Source: JAWLFI01 sp964627995 (GTDB lineage Bacteria > Bacteroidota > Bacteroidia > Chitinophagales > Saprospiraceae). Taken from it: a stretch of DNA of 64,000 nt. A program made the position numbers and the translations under genes. Under the pieces are notes generated by a model that saw only the letters and a list, made by a program, of their open reading frames with translations, made no database searches and was not told the DNA's origin. Where the stretch lies: positions 97,154-161,153 of the forward strand of contig CAZVLN010000002.1 in assembly GCA_964627995.1 (NCBI GenBank), in the 5' to 3' direction. Positions 63,997-64,000 of this stretch are shown here, piece by piece; positions within the stretch are counted from its first letter, which is position 1, and each line of letters begins with the position of its first letter.

Positions 63997-64000
63997 GTCT

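Overview
The window is a 64 kb piece of a draft genome (one 100-N scaffold gap) from a member of the phylum Bacteroidota. The evidence is an alternative complex III plus cytochrome oxidase operon in the gene order typical of that phylum, a type IX secretion C-terminal sorting domain, TonB-type receptors with carboxypeptidase-regulatory N-domains, DUF3810, a UbiA-type prenyltransferase of the bacterial GGGP class, and several promoters of the Bacteroidota TAnnTTTG type. Base composition is AT-rich apart from a few GC-rich intergenic islands. Class and order cannot be fixed from the sequence; a Saprospiria- or Cytophagia-like organism is a reasonable guess only.

Layout. Positions 1-10913 carry a RecQ helicase cut by the left edge, a glycosyltransferase, a prolyl-oligopeptidase-type lipoprotein, a MATE exporter, the SMC condensin ATPase and thymidylate synthase. 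Positions 11073-27539 form one co-directional 15-gene respiratory block: actABCDEF (alternative complex III), coxB, coxA, ctaB, two subunit III genes, subunit IV, a SCO-like protein without its copper motif, DUF420 and a small CPMC membrane protein. It moves electrons from the quinol pool through ACIII to an A-type haem-copper oxidase. A scaffold gap follows; the 55 bp on its two sides are identical, so it is probably an assembly artefact. Positions 27775-29582 hold two envelope proteins around what looks like a decayed histidine kinase.

Positions 29725-45023 hold an M32 carboxypeptidase, thioredoxin, DUF3810, thioredoxin-like and outer-membrane proteins, two TonB-type receptors (one followed by a radical SAM enzyme), pyruvate dehydrogenase E1 beta, FolD and PrmA. 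Positions 45125-50645 hold maf, a prenyltransferase, a KdsC-type phosphatase, an unusual double-AAA ATPase and a methyltransferase-like protein. The rest holds a secreted FG-GAP/UnbV protein with a type IX sorting tail, tRNA-His and tRNA-Ser, an ECF sigma factor overlapping a membrane-anchored barrel protein, a two-cluster ferredoxin, an L-type lectin protein, a small protein resembling the McrB N-terminal region, a barrel/TPR pair and DUF423.

The most unexpected signal is non-coding. Three GC-rich elements (9798-9966, 39801-39948, 63916-63996) share one architecture: GGGCGT at the 5' end, a stem-loop, a conserved block resembling GGGTCGGGCTATCC, variable perfect hairpins, and ACGCA at the 3' end, so that GCGT and ACGC can close the structure. 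Two of them begin exactly 11 bases after a stop codon. Two further, unrelated hairpin-rich islands lie at 31231-31442 and 54046-54249. These look like dispersed structured repeats or RNAs and are the best candidates for something not captured by gene annotation.
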